NCBI GenBank assembly: GCA_046294915.1
Contig: JBKBOE010000027.1
Span: 1-33,738, forward strand
DNA: 33,738 nucleotides
Reading direction: 5' to 3'
Source of the DNA: UBA2336 sp046294915
GTDB taxonomy: Bacteria; Bacteroidota; Bacteroidia; Cytophagales; Cyclobacteriaceae
Each line of letters begins with the position of its first letter. Positions within the stretch are counted from its first letter, which is position 1. The notes beneath the pieces are model-generated. The model was not told the origin of the DNA, did no database searches, and saw only the letters and a program-made list of their open reading frames with translations. A program made the translations under genes and the position numbers. Below, one piece after another: positions 33,496 to 33,738 of the stretch.

Positions 33496-33738
33496 GGGTT
33501 AAACAGTTCCTTGCGCCTATTCATGAAATAGAAATTAACAGCGGCAATAATCACCAGAAGACCCAGAATAGAGAGTACAATAAACAGTCGGCTGTTTCGA
33601 AGCTGAAGGGTATTAATCTCAGCCTGCTTGCGTATGATCTCGTATTCCTTTTCTTTTTCGTTTAGCTGCAGGGCAATTTCCATTTGAGCGATGGACCGGC
33701 TACTCTCTTCACCATAAATCTTCTCGCGGGCTGAGTCA
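33492..33738 (-). CDS. C-terminal end of a TPR-sensor-like membrane protein, partial
   Basis: Only the last 82 residues are in the window, and the frame is open to the right edge. It is a charged helix (MEIALQLNEKEKEYEIIRKQ..., coiled-coil-like) leading into one membrane helix (about 22 residues) and a short basic tail (NRRKELFNP) before the stop. In Bacteroidota this segment joins N-terminal TPR repeats to a histidine kinase or LuxR output domain. Here no output domain follows. Its stop overlaps the HD gene's start by four bases. The upstream TPR part is inferred, not seen. Confidence 0.6.
   Translation of the reverse strand, partial: DSAREKIYGEESSRSIAQMEIALQLNEKEKEYEIIRKQAEINTLQLRNSRLFIVLSILGLLVIIAAVNFYFMNRRKELFNP

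Noticed and set aside
1..33738. CRISPR array, prophage, insertion sequence or attachment site
   Set aside because: No regularly spaced repeats, transposase, integrase or phage structural gene were seen in any frame.

Overview
This window looks like ordinary chromosome from a member of the Bacteroidota, most likely a gliding bacterium of the order Cytophagales. The evidence is a gldA / gldF / gldG set, a DUF6132 protein, long MacB/FtsX-type permeases without a local ATPase, DUF5106-type thioredoxin lipidless exports, and several upstream regions that fit the Bacteroidota sigma-A promoter (TTTG or TTG, about 19 bases, then TAnnTTTG). Genes are tightly packed on both strands. I saw no insertion sequence, prophage, CRISPR array or integrase, and no gene-free stretch longer than about 300 bases. 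The longest gene-poor gaps are about 230-260 bases, at 29981-30240 (holds a tRNA) and 31828-32059 (holds a possible 30-codon ORF and several dyads).

Layout. 1-5679: a two-gene AddAB-like recombination helicase-nuclease operon whose first gene is cut by the window edge. 5670-6644 (minus): a mono-haem DUF3365-type lipoprotein and a DUF6132 membrane protein. 6716-11526 (minus): two tandem FtsX/MacB-type permeases. 11661-14955 (minus): a type II NADH dehydrogenase followed by a Kup potassium transporter, probably one operon. 15099-15839: a coiled-coil lipoprotein on the opposite strand. 15842-18883 (minus): CorA and two tandem Na+/Ca2+-exchanger-family antiporters. 19000-19974: a long-chain polyprenyl diphosphate synthase that may have a leaderless mRNA. 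20043-22146 (minus): an unknown 153-residue protein and an exported DUF4369/DUF5106/thioredoxin protein. 22277-28690: gldA, an outer-membrane barrel gene, gldF-gldG-DUF4340 as an overlapping operon, then dnaN. 28696-33738: a YfcE-type phosphoesterase, a coiled-coil membrane protein, tRNA-Gly(CCC), a beta-barrel protein with a His-rich loop, a YkgJ-type cysteine-cluster protein, a CGWC thioredoxin, small membrane proteins, a COG2316-type HD protein, and the C-terminal end of a TPR-sensor-like membrane protein.

How the genes fit together. GldA (ATPase), GldF (permease), GldG and the DUF4340 protein plausibly form one ABC complex linked to gliding. NDH-2/Kup and CorA/antiporters are two ion and energy modules side by side. 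I found no clear defence system or other obviously new multi-gene system. The best leads are the translationally coupled, kinase-less TPR-type protein with the HD hydrolase at the right edge, an unannotated 42-residue membrane protein with a near-perfect promoter, the DUF4340 partner of GldFG, a strong hairpin at 20596-20631, a substituted motif residue in one antiporter, and a possible HTH remnant before the haem lipoprotein.
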